Source: Mycobacterium gordonae (GTDB lineage Bacteria > Actinomycetota > Actinomycetes > Mycobacteriales > Mycobacteriaceae). Taken from it: 64,000 nt of DNA. The notes beneath the pieces were generated by a model. That model was not told the origin of the DNA. It made no database searches and saw only the letters and a list, made by a program, of their open reading frames with translations. Position numbers and translations under genes: made by a program. The stretch's first letter is position 1; each line of letters begins with the position of its first letter. Positions 47,846-56,602 of the stretch are shown piece by piece. The stretch is taken from NCBI RefSeq assembly GCF_017086405.1, contig NZ_CP070973.1, positions 3,318,739-3,382,738 on the forward strand. The letters are read 5' to 3'.

Positions 47846-49119
47846 GGGTGCTCCTGCAGCGGGGTGCGCAGGGGTGACTGCACCGTCGCCGACATGCCCG
47901 GTGCGATCACCTTGACGACGGGCACGCAAGCGTCGGGGAAGTCGCACACCACCGCAAGCGGCTCGGCGCCGGCCACCGCCGCTACGGCGGTCCCCGCCGT
48001 AGCGAGCAGTTCGCCCAGCGAGTCGGTGCTCGTGATGTGCCAGGGCGTGGGGCCTCCTTCGGGCATGGCCTGCATCGACTTTCGGGCGGGCGCGAAGGTG
48101 TGCATGCGGGCGAATCTCTGATAGATGGCCGAGGGCAGATCCTCGCGTGCTCCACTGATCGCGGTCAGACGCGATTGTGCGGCTTCGGTAATCGCTCGGG
48201 AGAGTGCGACATTGGGATCATGATGGAGACCGCTGCCACTGAACGGGATCTCCATCATTGGTGAGGTGATCTCGGCAGCGAAGCAGTAGAACCCGTCCCA
48301 GACGTCCATTCGGGCGACCTGCAGTTCGCTTTTCGCACGGTGGATCATCTCCACCAAAGGCGCGCATTCCGAGCGCACGACGTCGTCGATCGGCACTTCG
48401 AACAAAGTGGATCCCGGCTGCGCGGCGGCCATGCCGTATCGCTCCATGATCTCGTAAAGGCCGTGCAGGGTGGCCTCGTGGTAGCTGTTGCCCGAGGCCA
48501 ATCCCGTTGTGTCCATGCCGAAAATCGGTGGCCCCCAGGCGTCGGTGACCGAGATGTTCACCAGGGTGGCCAGCCACGGTACCCAGGTCCGGCGGCCGGT
48601 CAGTAGTGTCGTCGCGGCCATCCAGTCGAGTTTGGCCCCCGGGTGATAGAAACTGCCCGCCGGACGGTTGAGGTCAGCCGGGTCGTATGTCAGCTCATCA
48701 ATGAGTTCCGTTGTAGGAGTCGATAACCGGTCTGGGCTGATGTTTTCGACGTGCCAGTTCTCCAGGGACTCCATGACGGCGGACACCTGCGCGGCCCGGT
48801 AGGTGGTGGCTTTGCCCTGGCTGACCGACAGCGTCAGCGACGCCGGTCGCACCGCTTGCACTGTCGGAATTCCCAAATCGTCGAGCCAGGTGAGATCAGC
48901 GACGCGGGTGATGCCGGCCACCGCCAGCAGCGGCTGGATGGCCGCCCACGTCTGGTCCGGCGAGATGGTGCGATGCGTGCCCGCGTGGTGACCGATCTTG
49001 AGGGGGTCGGCGTGGCCCAATACCCGTGCGGGCCAATGCGACCAATCGGGGCCACTGAGTTGGGTGGTGGCGCGCCCTTGCGGTTCCGACATGAGCTTCA
49101 CGCTACTGAGTAAGGGCAT
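47842..49119 (-). CDS. YcaO-domain ATP-dependent peptide-backbone modification enzyme
   Basis: YcaO enzymes phosphorylate a backbone amide with ATP to install azolines, amidines or thioamides. Numbered from the ATG at 49119 (425 residues), the conserved ATP/Mg sites are visible: SQGK at 100-103, SAVME at 113-117, GLASGNS at 206-212, and Glu215, Glu223, Glu226 and Arg227 in EATLHGLYEIMER. A later EAAQSR segment is also typical. The C-terminus (SPLRTPLQEHP) is not the PxPxP of many azoline-forming members. No E1-like partner, RiPP recognition domain or dehydrogenase gene is adjacent, and TfuA follows with a GTGA overlap, so thioamide chemistry is the best guess. Other starts are possible, including an ATG at 49092. 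Confidence 0.92.
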   Translation of the reverse strand: MPLLSSVKLMSEPQGRATTQLSGPDWSHWPARVLGHADPLKIGHHAGTHRTISPDQTWAAIQPLLAVAGITRVADLTWLDDLGIPTVQAVRPASLTLSVSQGKATTYRAAQVSAVMESLENWHVENISPDRLSTPTTELIDELTYDPADLNRPAGSFYHPGAKLDWMAATTLLTGRRTWVPWLATLVNISVTDAWGPPIFGMDTTGLASGNSYHEATLHGLYEIMERYGMAAAQPGSTLFEVPIDDVVRSECAPLVEMIHRAKSELQVARMDVWDGFYCFAAEITSPMMEIPFSGSGLHHDPNVALSRAITEAAQSRLTAISGAREDLPSAIYQRFARMHTFAPARKSMQAMPEGGPTPWHITSTDSLGELLATAGTAVAAVAGAEPLAVVCDFPDACVPVVKVIAPGMSATVQSPLRTPLQEHP

Positions 49120-49156
49120 CAACGGAAGACAATTCGTCCGGTTCGACGAGAAAAGT

Positions 49157-49213
49157 CCAGCGGGATCTCACCGCGAGGGGAGGGGGGAGGGGTATGCGAT
49201 GAGACCCCGCTGG
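49157..49213 (-). terminator. Hairpin between precursor genes and ycaO (attenuator-like)
   Basis: On the minus-strand transcript the 14-base arm CCAGCGGGGTCTCA (49213-49200) pairs with TGAGATCCCGCTGG (49170-49157) at all 14 positions, one being a G-U pair. A 29-base C-rich loop separates the arms and ACTTTTCT follows. Read on the plus strand the same position would be an A-C mismatch, so the structure fits a role in this operon's RNA. It could lower read-through from precursor genes into the enzyme genes or protect the short peptide mRNA. Confidence 0.6.
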
Positions 49214-49221
49214 AAGTCCGG

Positions 49222-49302
49222 TCACTCGGTGACGTCGGCCACCGTGAACAGGGGCGTGGAATACACGCACTCCTTCTCGCGGAACAGGGTTTCGTGGGAC
49301 AT
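49222..49302 (-). CDS. Candidate RiPP precursor peptide 2 (26 aa)
   Basis: A 26-codon ATG frame, with GAAAGG nine bases upstream, encodes a peptide starting MSHETLFREKE and ending FTVADVTE. It shares the pattern ETLFxExExxYSxPxF with the peptide upstream (49335-49412). It has one Cys (residue 12), and two Ser and several Thr, but no Cys/Ser/Thr run typical of azole-forming RiPPs. It is too short for most gene finders. It is 102 bases before the YcaO start, beyond a hairpin. The assignment as a YcaO-TfuA substrate is from position, duplication and ribosome site, not from a known family. Confidence 0.75.
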   Translation of the reverse strand: MSHETLFREKECVYSTPLFTVADVTE

Positions 49303-49334
49303 CCGGGGTTACCTTTCGGGTATGGGGCGCCGGC

Positions 49335-49412
49335 TCACTCGGCGTCGCCGTCGTGGAACGCCGGAGCGGAGTAGGCATCCTCGCTCTCGAAGAACAGGGT
49401 CTCGTAGGTCAT
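49335..49412 (-). CDS. Candidate RiPP precursor peptide 1 (25 aa)
   Basis: A 25-codon ATG frame, with AGAGG eight bases upstream, encodes a peptide starting MTYETLFFESE and ending FHDGDAE. It is aligned residue for residue with precursor 2 over the first 19 positions (pattern ETLFxExExxYSxPxF); the tails differ. It has no cysteine and only two serines. It is the first gene of the operon, 32 bases before precursor 2. The frame is open to 49529 upstream, but the extra part has no resemblance to its paralogue. The strict N-terminal conservation could be a leader and the variable tail a core, or the shared YSxP part could be the modified segment. Confidence 0.75.
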   Translation of the reverse strand: MTYETLFFESEDAYSAPAFHDGDAE

Positions 49413-49560
49413 GGGACGTGCCTCTCGTGGTTGTGCGTTCGTTCGACACCAATTCTTGGCCGCACCGAACCGCCGTGGTATCCCACCGCTGGCTGTTTGG
49501 GGGCGGAACTCGAGGTCCGCCGACGGCACGAGAGCGTTGTCCGCCGAACGGGGGACAGCA

Positions 49561-49574
49561 GGCGATAGCTCGCC
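49561..49574. promoter_or_regulatory. Inverted repeat upstream of the precursor operon
   Basis: GGCGA-TAGC-TCGCC is a perfect five-base inverted repeat about 150 bases upstream of the first precursor gene, within the 255-base divergent region between the precursor operon and the DUF732 gene. It could be an operator or a leader hairpin. I cannot place a promoter with confidence. Confidence 0.3.
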
Positions 49575-49667
49575 TTTCGCCGGGTAAGTGCAACCAAAAC
49601 GCGTTAGTGGTCGAACCTTTACCCCACCGTGTTGTGAACGTGACAGTTGTTAAGCACTGTTGTCACG

Positions 49668-50018
49668 ATGACCGCACCCGCGATCGCCCTCAGACTGCTG
49701 GCTCTGGCTGCAGGCGTGTTCGGAGTGTCGGCCACGGTGGCGGCGCCGATCCATGCCGACATGATGGGCAATGCGTTCCTCAATGCCCTCAATAATGCGG
49801 GCATTCCCTACAGTCAACCGGCCACGACGATAGCTCTCGGTCGCTCGGTGTGCCCCAAGGTGCTTTCGCCCGGTGGATCGTTCGACGCCATCGTCGCCGA
49901 GATGGCCGAAATCAACGGCCTGTCCAGGGAGCGGGCGGCCGCGTTCACCATCGTCGCGATCGCGACCTACTGCCCTGCGTTGATCTCGCCGATGCTGCCG
50001 CATCGACTACAGGCTTAG
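49668..50018 (+). CDS. Small secreted DUF732-type protein (LprJ position)
   Basis: This 116-residue protein has an N-terminal signal peptide (MTAPAIALRLLALAAGVFGVSATVAAPIHA, with an AxA-type cleavage site near residue 31 in parts). It is followed by a helical DUF732 domain with the usual cysteine pair (SVCPKVL and TYCPAL). It occupies the place of lprJ between tyrS and the Rv1691-like gene but lacks a lipobox cysteine, so it is predicted to be secreted rather than a lipoprotein. The ATG at 49668 is chosen over a TTG at 49647. The function is unknown. Confidence 0.78.
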   Translation: MTAPAIALRLLALAAGVFGVSATVAAPIHADMMGNAFLNALNNAGIPYSQPATTIALGRSVCPKVLSPGGSFDAIVAEMAEINGLSRERAAAFTIVAIATYCPALISPMLPHRLQA

Positions 50019-50121
50019 GCGGGCGTAAACCACTGCTGGCCGGGTGCGCCGCGACTGCCGGTGTCATCGCCACCACATCGGGGAGCGCGCTGACACGAGG
50101 CACTGACGTTTCTCCTCCAGG

Positions 50122-51103
50122 TCAGAACTTGTCCCGCCTCGGCTGACTGACCGTCATCTCCAGAGAGTCCGTTATTGCCGGCTTGCCCGGCGTGGCCGCC
50201 GGAGCCGCCAAGACCTGAGCCGCTGGCACCTGCCTGTCCGCCGTCGCCGCCCAAGCCCCCGGCGCCGCCTCGGCCGCCGGTTCCGGTCGCGCCGGCGCTG
50301 CCTGCGCCCCGGTCAGTCCGCCCTGACCGCCGGTGCCACCGCTGCCTCCGCGGTGACCGCCTGCGCCGCCTGCGCCGGCGGTTCCGCCCTCGCCGCCGGT
50401 TCCACCGGTCCCGCCCGGTCCGCCATTCGCAGCGGTGACCGGAGTCGCCGAATTGGTCGTGACGGGGCTTACGGACGTGCCGGGCTGCGCGGCTGTTGAT
50501 CGAGCGGGCGACGACGTCGGTTCCGGTCCCGCCGGTGCCGCCTTGGCCGCCATCGCCGCCATTGCCGATCAGGTAGGTGTTGCCGCCGGTGCCGCCGCGG
50601 CCGGCGGTGATGCTGGGAAAGTCATACGGTTGTCCGGGGTGGGGGTCGGCGTATAGGCCGTGTCCGCCCTGGCCGCCGGTGCCGCCGTTGCCGTAGAGCC
50701 AGCGGCCGGTGTCGCCGGGGGTGGTGGCATCAGCGTCCGTGGCCGATCGATATGCGCCCGGTCAGTGCCATCTTGCCATCGACGGGGCGTTGAGGACATC
50801 GAGCAGCGATTGCAGCGGATTGGCCGCGACGGCTTCGGCGGCGGCATAGGTATTACCGGCGGTGTGCAGCGCGGCCACGAACTGCTGCTGCCGCCCGGAC
50901 AGCCGCGCTCCGATCGCCTGATACGCCCGGGCATGGTTGGCGAAAAACGCCGCGATCGCCGCCGAAAGCTCATCGGTGCCCGCCGCGGCCACGACTGTGG
51001 TACGGGTCGCGGCAAGAGCGTTGGTCTCCTCGACGCTTGCCGCGAATCCTGCCAAATCCGTTGCAGCGGAGGCTATTAGCTGAGTTGGTGCAACGAGAGG
51101 CAT
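50122..51103 (-). pseudogene. PE_PGRS pseudogene with several frameshifts
   Basis: From the ATG at 51103 a PE domain (MPLVAPTQLIASAATDLAGF..., TDELSAAIAAFFANHARAYQ) runs to a stop at 50762, after the NAPS linker. The expected continuation (ALTGR..., then [16 protein letters not shown] and [15 protein letters not shown]) lies in another frame. PGRS sequence then switches frame at least twice more ([16 protein letters not shown], later GLGGSGGHAGQAGNNG). The original end is uncertain, somewhere in 50015-50122. Its 5' end starts nine bases after the stop of the intact PE_PGRS gene, so the pair looks like a tandem duplication with one decayed copy. Assembly error in GC-rich repeats is an alternative. 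Confidence 0.75.
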
Positions 51104-51112
51104 GGGGTGGTG

Positions 51113-53653
51113 CTAACCGGTGATCCCGGTGGATCCAGCCCCACCGGCCTTGCCGGCGCTGCCGGCGGTGCCGGGCACGTTGTCGATGTTGCCGCCGGAT
51201 GCCTCGCCGCGGGCGCCGCCGTTGCCGACCGTGGTGCCGCCGGCGCCGCCTTCACCGCCCGGCCCCCCGGCACCGCCACCACCGTTTCGGCCGGCGCCGC
51301 CGAATATCCCGCCGGCCCCGCCGGTGCCGCCCTGCTGACCACCGGCGCCACCCTTCCCGCCTTGACCGCCCTGGCCGCCGTCACCCCCGTCGCCCCCGTT
51401 GCCGGCGGTGTTATCCGAGCCGCCGGTCGCGTTGGCACCGTTGCCGCCGTGTCCGCCTGCGCCGCCGTCGCCCCCTGCGCCACCGGCCCCGCCCATCCCG
51501 GCGTCGCCACCGGCACCGCCGAAGCCGACGAGCTTCCCACCGGCGCCACCGTTGCCGCCGACGCCGCCCTGGCCGCCAGTGCCGCCGAGGCCACCGCTTC
51601 CGCCGCTTCCGCCGTCACCTCCCGACCCGGCGATGCTGCCGAAATGGGCGCTGTCCGAATGTCCGCCGGCGCCTCCGTTGCCGCCGCTGCCGCCGCGGTC
51701 ACCAGTGCCCCCGAGGCCTCCGATGCCGCCTTGGCCGCCGGCTCCACCGTTGCCGATCAGCAGCCCTGCGTTACCGCCATTGCCGCCGGCACCTCCGGCG
51801 CCACCGTTGAGTGGCGGGGTTTCGCCGGAGGCGCCGTCACCGCCTCGGCCACCGCTACCGCCGAAATTGTTCGTCTCGTTTCCCACGGCCGAGCCGCCGT
51901 TTCCGCCGTTTCCGCCCGCGCCGCCGGGACCGCTGCCTGGTGCGCCGTTGCCCCCGTCGCCCCCGTGGGTGCTGTCCGCCAGCACATCGTCGGGGGCACT
52001 GACGTTTCCGCCGTTTCCGCCAGTGCCACCGTTGGCGCCGCCTGGCCCGGCCGCGCCGCCGTCGCCGCCCCGGCCGGCGTTCACGGTGAAACCACTGGGG
52101 TTGGTGCCATCGGCGCCGCTGCCGCCCGTGCCGCCGTTCTGGCCGGTTGCTCCGGCGATCCCGGTGAGTCCACTGCCGTCCGGTTGAACAGAGCTGTTGG
52201 GGATTGCCGGTGTCACGTTGATGCCGTCCGCCCCGGTCCATCCGGTGCCGCCTTGGCCGCCATTGCCCCCGTTGCCGATGAGTCCGGGGGCGTTGCCACC
52301 GTTACCGCCTTGACCGGGGTAGATAGCGGGAGTGGTGGTGATGAAGGTATTGGCGGGCAGGCCGGCGCCGCCTTGTCCGCCGTTGCCGCCGTTGCCGAAG
52401 AGTTGCCCGCCGGTACCGCCGTTGCCGCCGGCCGCGCCGGTTCCGGCACTACCGCCGGTGCCGCCGTTGCCGATGGCGCGAGCCGATCCGCCGGTGCCGC
52501 CCTGACCGCCTTGTCCGCCGAAGGATGTTGCGCCACCGCCGTTTCCGCCGTTTCCACCGTCGCCGTACATGATGCCGCCGGTGCCGCCGCTGCCCCCGAT
52601 GCCGCCGACGCTCACGGTCAGACCGGTGGCGCCGCTGCCGGCGGCGCCGCCACTTCCGCCGGTGCCGATCAGTCCGGTGGCGCCGCCCTGGCCGCCGTTT
52701 CCGCCGTTCCCGCCAGCGCTGAAACCACTGCCGCCGTCGCCGCCGGTGCCACCGGAGCCGCCGGCGCCGATCCAGTTGCCGCCGGTACCGCCGTTGCCGG
52801 CGGTGCCGCCGGCGCCGCCGGTGAAGCCGTTTCCGCCGGTGCCGCCGTGTCCACCCGCGCCCCCGTTGCCGAAATAACCGGCGTTGCCGCCGGTACCGGC
52901 TGCGCCGCCGGCCCCGGCGTTTCCGCTCAAAGCGGTGGTGTTGCCGCCGGTACCGCCGTCACCGCCGAGGCCGCCGGTACCCCATATCCCGGCTGTCCCG
53001 CCGTTGCCGCCGGCGCCGCCGTGGCCGCCGTGGCCGCCGATGGCGGTGTTGCCGGTGCCGTTGCCGCCGTTGCCGCCAACACCGCCGTCGCCGGAGAGCC
53101 AGCCGCCGGCTCCGCCGTTGCCGCCACTTGCTGAGAGGCCACCATTGCCGCCCGCCCCGCCGTTGCCGATCAATCCGGCTGCTCCGCCGTTGCCGCCGGC
53201 CTGTCCGGCGGCTCCGGTGGCGCCATTGCCGCCGTTGCCCCACAGCCAGCCGCCGTCACCGCCATTGCCGCCGGGGGTGCTTGCATTCGCGCCGTCGCCG
53301 ATCAGGACGCGTCCGGTCAGCGCCGCCGACTGGGTGTTGACGGCGTCGAGCAGTGATTGCAAGGGAGTGGCCGCGGCCGCGTCGGCCGCGGCATAGGCGC
53401 TCCCGGCTGAACTCAACGACGCCACAAACCGTTGCTGCAACCCGGCCACCCGGGCACTGATCGCTTGATACTCCCGGGCATGGCCGCCGAACAACGCCGA
53501 GATGGCCACCGACACCTCGTCGGTACCGGCCGCCGAGAGGGCGGTGGTGGGGAGGGAGGCGGCGACATTGGCCGCGTTGATCGACGAACCGATCCCGGAC
53601 AGGTTCGTGGCGGCCGCTGCCACGAAATCGGGCCATACGCTCACAAAAGGCAT
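51113..53653 (-). CDS. PE_PGRS family protein
   Basis: This 846-residue protein starts at ATG 53653. Its PE domain covers residues 1 to about 95 ([20 protein letters not shown]..., [19 protein letters not shown]), followed by a linker with [13 protein letters not shown] long PGRS region follows, built of GGxGGxGG units with periodic LIGNGGAGG and LFGNGGNGG phrases. Cell-surface export through a type VII system is expected for the family. It is one of three PE or PE_PGRS loci in the window that appear intact or open. Confidence 0.9.
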   Translation of the reverse strand: MPFVSVWPDFVAAAATNLSGIGSSINAANVAASLPTTALSAAGTDEVSVAISALFGGHAREYQAISARVAGLQQRFVASLSSAGSAYAAADAAAATPLQSLLDAVNTQSAALTGRVLIGDGANASTPGGNGGDGGWLWGNGGNGATGAAGQAGGNGGAAGLIGNGGAGGNGGLSASGGNGGAGGWLSGDGGVGGNGGNGTGNTAIGGHGGHGGAGGNGGTAGIWGTGGLGGDGGTGGNTTALSGNAGAGGAAGTGGNAGYFGNGGAGGHGGTGGNGFTGGAGGTAGNGGTGGNWIGAGGSGGTGGDGGSGFSAGGNGGNGGQGGATGLIGTGGSGGAAGSGATGLTVSVGGIGGSGGTGGIMYGDGGNGGNGGGATSFGGQGGQGGTGGSARAIGNGGTGGSAGTGAAGGNGGTGGQLFGNGGNGGQGGAGLPANTFITTTPAIYPGQGGNGGNAPGLIGNGGNGGQGGTGWTGADGINVTPAIPNSSVQPDGSGLTGIAGATGQNGGTGGSGADGTNPSGFTVNAGRGGDGGAAGPGGANGGTGGNGGNVSAPDDVLADSTHGGDGGNGAPGSGPGGAGGNGGNGGSAVGNETNNFGGSGGRGGDGASGETPPLNGGAGGAGGNGGNAGLLIGNGGAGGQGGIGGLGGTGDRGGSGGNGGAGGHSDSAHFGSIAGSGGDGGSGGSGGLGGTGGQGGVGGNGGAGGKLVGFGGAGGDAGMGGAGGAGGDGGAGGHGGNGANATGGSDNTAGNGGDGGDGGQGGQGGKGGAGGQQGGTGGAGGIFGGAGRNGGGGAGGPGGEGGAGGTTVGNGGARGEASGGNIDNVPGTAGSAGKAGGAGSTGITG

Positions 53654-53786
53654 GGCTCATGCTGATCAGCCAGCGTTGGGTGAAGTATGAACAGTCGTGA
53701 AATCCGCTGGTAGCGGCTCTGCGCGAGGTACCGGAAGCGGGACCGCAAATTGTGAGCCTGGCGGGGATACCCGTAACCTCTAGCGA

Positions 53787-54569
53787 GTGGTCGATGACAG
53801 GCGTGGTCGTAGCAACGAGCGGCGGCCGCGTTCTGGCTCCGACGGCGCGCCGCGGCGTTCTGGCCCGGGGCGGGCGCGTTCGGCCCAACCCCACGGTGAC
53901 GCCACTCCAACCGGCCCCCCGATTCCGGCCGATATCGAGGCGCGGCAGCTGGCGCCCGACGTGCGCCGCGAACTGAGCACGCTGGACCGGGTCACCGCCG
54001 ACGCTGTGGCACGCCACCTGGTAGCCGCCGGTGGGCTGCTCGACGAAGATCCCGAGGCCGCACTGAGCCATGCCCGTGCGGCCCGAGCTCGGGCGAGTCG
54101 GATCGCGGCGATTCGAGAGGCGGTCGGCATTGCGGCCTACCACTGCGGCGACTGGGGTCAGGCGCTGGCCGAATTTCGTGCCGCCCGGCGAATGGGCAGC
54201 AAGTCCCCGTTGCTGGCACTGATCGCCGATTGCGAACGTGGCCTCGGCCGCCCACAGCGTGCCATCGACTTGGCGCGCGGACCCGAGGCGGCCGAGCTCA
54301 GTGGTGATGACGCCGACGAGCTGCGCATCGTCGCCGCCGGTGCACGCGCCGACCTCGGTCAACTCGAGCAGGCGCTGACGTTGCTGTCCACCCCGCAACT
54401 CGATCCGGCGCGCACCGGTTCGACGGCCGCGCGGTTGTTCTACGCCTACGCCGAAACGCTATTGGCGCTCGGACGGGGCGATGAAGCGCTGCAATGGTTT
54501 TTGCGCTCGGCGGCCGCCGACATCGAGGGCGTCACCGACGCCGAAGAACGGGTCAGCGAACTTGGCTGA
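53787..54569 (+). CDS. Tetratricopeptide-like conserved protein (Rv1691-like)
   Basis: This 260-residue protein has a basic, disordered N-terminus (about residues 1-45). An all-helical domain with TPR-like pairs follows (GLLDEDPEAALSHARAARARA, YHCGDWGQALAEFRAARRMG and YAETLLALGRGDEALQWFLRSA). It probably mediates protein contacts. The GTG at 53787 is the start; the stop is one base before the phosphatase gene, so the two are likely co-transcribed. It begins the conserved run that ends at the NUDIX gene. Confidence 0.85.
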   Translation: MVDDRRGRSNERRPRSGSDGAPRRSGPGRARSAQPHGDATPTGPPIPADIEARQLAPDVRRELSTLDRVTADAVARHLVAAGGLLDEDPEAALSHARAARARASRIAAIREAVGIAAYHCGDWGQALAEFRAARRMGSKSPLLALIADCERGLGRPQRAIDLARGPEAAELSGDDADELRIVAAGARADLGQLEQALTLLSTPQLDPARTGSTAARLFYAYAETLLALGRGDEALQWFLRSAAADIEGVTDAEERVSELG

Positions 54570-54570
54570 G

Positions 54571-55584
54571 ATGAAGAGCATTGCGCGGCACTATGATTGC
54601 CTGCTTCTCGACTTGGACGGAACGGTTTTTCGCGGCCATCAGGCTACCGAGGGCGCGGTCGACTCACTGGACGCGATAGACAGCCGCAAGCTGTTCGTCA
54701 CCAACAACGCATCGCGCAGCGCCGACGAAGTCGCCGCACACCTGCGCGAGCTCGGCTTCACGGCCGGCAGTGACGACGTCGTCACCAGTGCGCAAAGTGC
54801 CGCCCACCTGCTCGCCGCCCAGCTGCCACCGGGTTCGAAGGTGCTCATCGTCGGTACCGACGCACTGGCCGACGAGATCTCGACCGCGGGCCTGTTGCCG
54901 GTCCGTCGTTTCGAAGACGGGCCGGATGCCGTCGTTCAAGGGCTTTCCATGACCATCGGCTGGCCGGAGTTGGCCGAGGCGGCGCTGGCCATCCGGGCGG
55001 GCGCACTATGGGTTGCGGCCAACGTCGACCTCACCTTGCCTACCGAACGAGGTCTGTTGCCCGGCAACGGATCTCTGGTGGCCGCGCTGCGCGCGGCTAC
55101 TGGTGAACAGCCGCAGGTGGCCGGTAAACCGGGACCGCAGTTGATGAAAGATGCGGTGGGCCGCGGCGAGTTCGCGGCGCCGCTGGTCGTGGGTGACCGG
55201 CTCGACACCGACATCGAAGGCGCCAACGCCGCCGAACTGCCCAGCCTGATGGTGCTCACCGGAGTGAATTCCGCGCGCGATGCCGTTTTCGCCGAGCCGG
55301 CTCAGCGCCCCACCTATCTCGGCCGCGACTTGAGGTCGCTGCACCAGGACGCCGAGCTGCTGAGGGTGGGCCCGCAGCCCGGCTGGCGGGTCGAGGTCGG
55401 GGACGAGGTCGCGACGGTGACAAGTCGTTCCGGAGAGGCCGACCAACACCACGACGACGACCTCGCGATTGTCCGGGCCGTCGCCAGTGCGATCTGGGAC
55501 GCGTCGGCAACGGTCCGGATCGACGCCGGCGACGACCGGGCCCGCGACGCACTGGACCGCTGGTCCCTGATGCGTGACGAGTAG
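54571..55584 (+). CDS. HAD-superfamily phosphatase, glycerol-3-phosphate phosphatase (Rv1692-like)
   Basis: This 337-residue NagD-type HAD phosphatase has motif I LLLDLDGTVF near the start, motif II FVTNNASRS, the cap region, and motif III/IV AGKPGPQLMKDA with VVGDRLDTDIEGAN. The M. tuberculosis homologue Rv1692 was shown to hydrolyse glycerol 3-phosphate in glycerophospholipid recycling. The ATG at 54571 lies one base after the preceding stop. The last 60 residues, rich in charged residues (ADQHHDDDLAIVRAVA), are the family's C-terminal extension. Confidence 0.9.
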   Translation: MKSIARHYDCLLLDLDGTVFRGHQATEGAVDSLDAIDSRKLFVTNNASRSADEVAAHLRELGFTAGSDDVVTSAQSAAHLLAAQLPPGSKVLIVGTDALADEISTAGLLPVRRFEDGPDAVVQGLSMTIGWPELAEAALAIRAGALWVAANVDLTLPTERGLLPGNGSLVAALRAATGEQPQVAGKPGPQLMKDAVGRGEFAAPLVVGDRLDTDIEGANAAELPSLMVLTGVNSARDAVFAEPAQRPTYLGRDLRSLHQDAELLRVGPQPGWRVEVGDEVATVTSRSGEADQHHDDDLAIVRAVASAIWDASATVRIDAGDDRARDALDRWSLMRDE

Positions 55585-55607
55585 ACGATGACTACCGTAG
55601 GAGCGCA

Positions 55608-55784
55608 ATGACTATCGATCCTGAGCAGATTCGCGCCGAAATCGAATCGCTGATGGCCCAGCTCCCTGACGCCGCTGATGCCGCTTCAGGGCCTTCACTG
55701 GAGGAGCTAGAGGACATCGCCCGTCGCCTTTCCGAGGCGCACGACGTGCTGCTGCAGGCGCTGGAGTCGGCGGAGAAGGGCTGA
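55608..55784 (+). CDS. Small conserved protein (Rv1693-like, 58 aa)
   Basis: This 58-residue acidic helical protein runs from MTIDPEQIRAEIESLMAQL to LLQALESAEKG, with an ATG at 55608 after TAGGAGCGC. It lies 23 bases after the phosphatase gene and eight bases before tlyA. Its length and place match Rv1693 of M. tuberculosis (from memory). The heptad spacing of Leu and Ile suggests a helical pair or coiled coil. The function is unknown. Confidence 0.8.
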   Translation: MTIDPEQIRAEIESLMAQLPDAADAASGPSLEELEDIARRLSEAHDVLLQALESAEKG

Positions 55785-55792
55785 GTGCCCGC

Positions 55793-56602
55793 ATGCCCCG
55801 GCGTGCTCGCGTCGACGCCGAGTTGGTGCGGCGAGGTCTGGCGCGTTCGCGGCAACAGGCCGCGGAGTTGATCGGCGCCGGCAGGGTGCGGATCGACGGA
55901 TTACCGGCGGTCAAGCCGGCCACCTCCGTCGCGGTCACCGCGGCACTTACGGTGGCCGACGACGGCGGACGCTCCTGGGTGTCACGGGGGGCGCACAAGC
56001 TCATCGGCGCGTTGGACGCCTTCGGCATCGCAGTCGAGGGCCGGCGTTGCCTGGACGCGGGCGCCTCAACCGGCGGATTCACCGAGGTCCTGCTGGACCG
56101 CGGCGCCGCCCAGGTGGTTGCCGCCGACGTGGGCTACGGGCAGCTGGCCTGGTCGCTGCGCAGCGATTCGCGGGTGGTCGTGGTGGAGCGCACCAACGTC
56201 CGTGACCTGTCGCCCGAGACGATCGGCGGGCCCGTCGCCCTGGTGGTGGCCGATCTGTCCTTCATCTCGTTGGCCACCGTAATGCCCGCGCTGGTTGGCT
56301 GCGCTTCGCCGGACGCCGATATCGTTCCCATGGTGAAGCCGCAGTTTGAGGTGGGGAAGGGTCAGGTCGGACCCGGCGGGGTGGTGCAGGACCCCCAGAT
56401 GCGCATCGATTCGGTGCTTGCCGTCTCCCGCCGTGCCGCCGAGCTGGGTTGGCGTACCGTCGACGTGACGGCCAGTCCGCTTCCCGGGCCATCGGGCAAC
56501 GTCGAGTATTTTCTGTGGCTGCGGGCCCGGACGGAGCGCGCGCTGGACGGGGATGAGCTGTCGGCTGCGGCGCAGCGCGCAGTAAGAGAGGGCCCACAGT
56601 GA
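55793..56602 (+). CDS. tlyA: 16S/23S rRNA (cytidine-2'-O)-methyltransferase TlyA
   Basis: TlyA methylates ribose of C1409 in 16S and C1920 in 23S rRNA; loss gives capreomycin resistance in mycobacteria. The 269-residue protein has an N-terminal S4 RNA-binding domain ([19 protein letters not shown]...). An FtsJ-like Rossmann methyltransferase follows, with the SAM motif [19 protein letters not shown] near residue 85 and later the [11 protein letters not shown] segment. It looks intact. Its stop overlaps the nadK start as GTGA. Confidence 0.95.
   Translation: MPRRARVDAELVRRGLARSRQQAAELIGAGRVRIDGLPAVKPATSVAVTAALTVADDGGRSWVSRGAHKLIGALDAFGIAVEGRRCLDAGASTGGFTEVLLDRGAAQVVAADVGYGQLAWSLRSDSRVVVVERTNVRDLSPETIGGPVALVVADLSFISLATVMPALVGCASPDADIVPMVKPQFEVGKGQVGPGGVVQDPQMRIDSVLAVSRRAAELGWRTVDVTASPLPGPSGNVEYFLWLRARTERALDGDELSAAAQRAVREGPQ

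Noticed and set aside
49103..49378. 91-codon minus-strand open frame over the precursor region
   Set aside because: It overlaps the two small peptides in another frame and has no ribosome site or motif; the paralogous pair with ribosome sites explains the region better.
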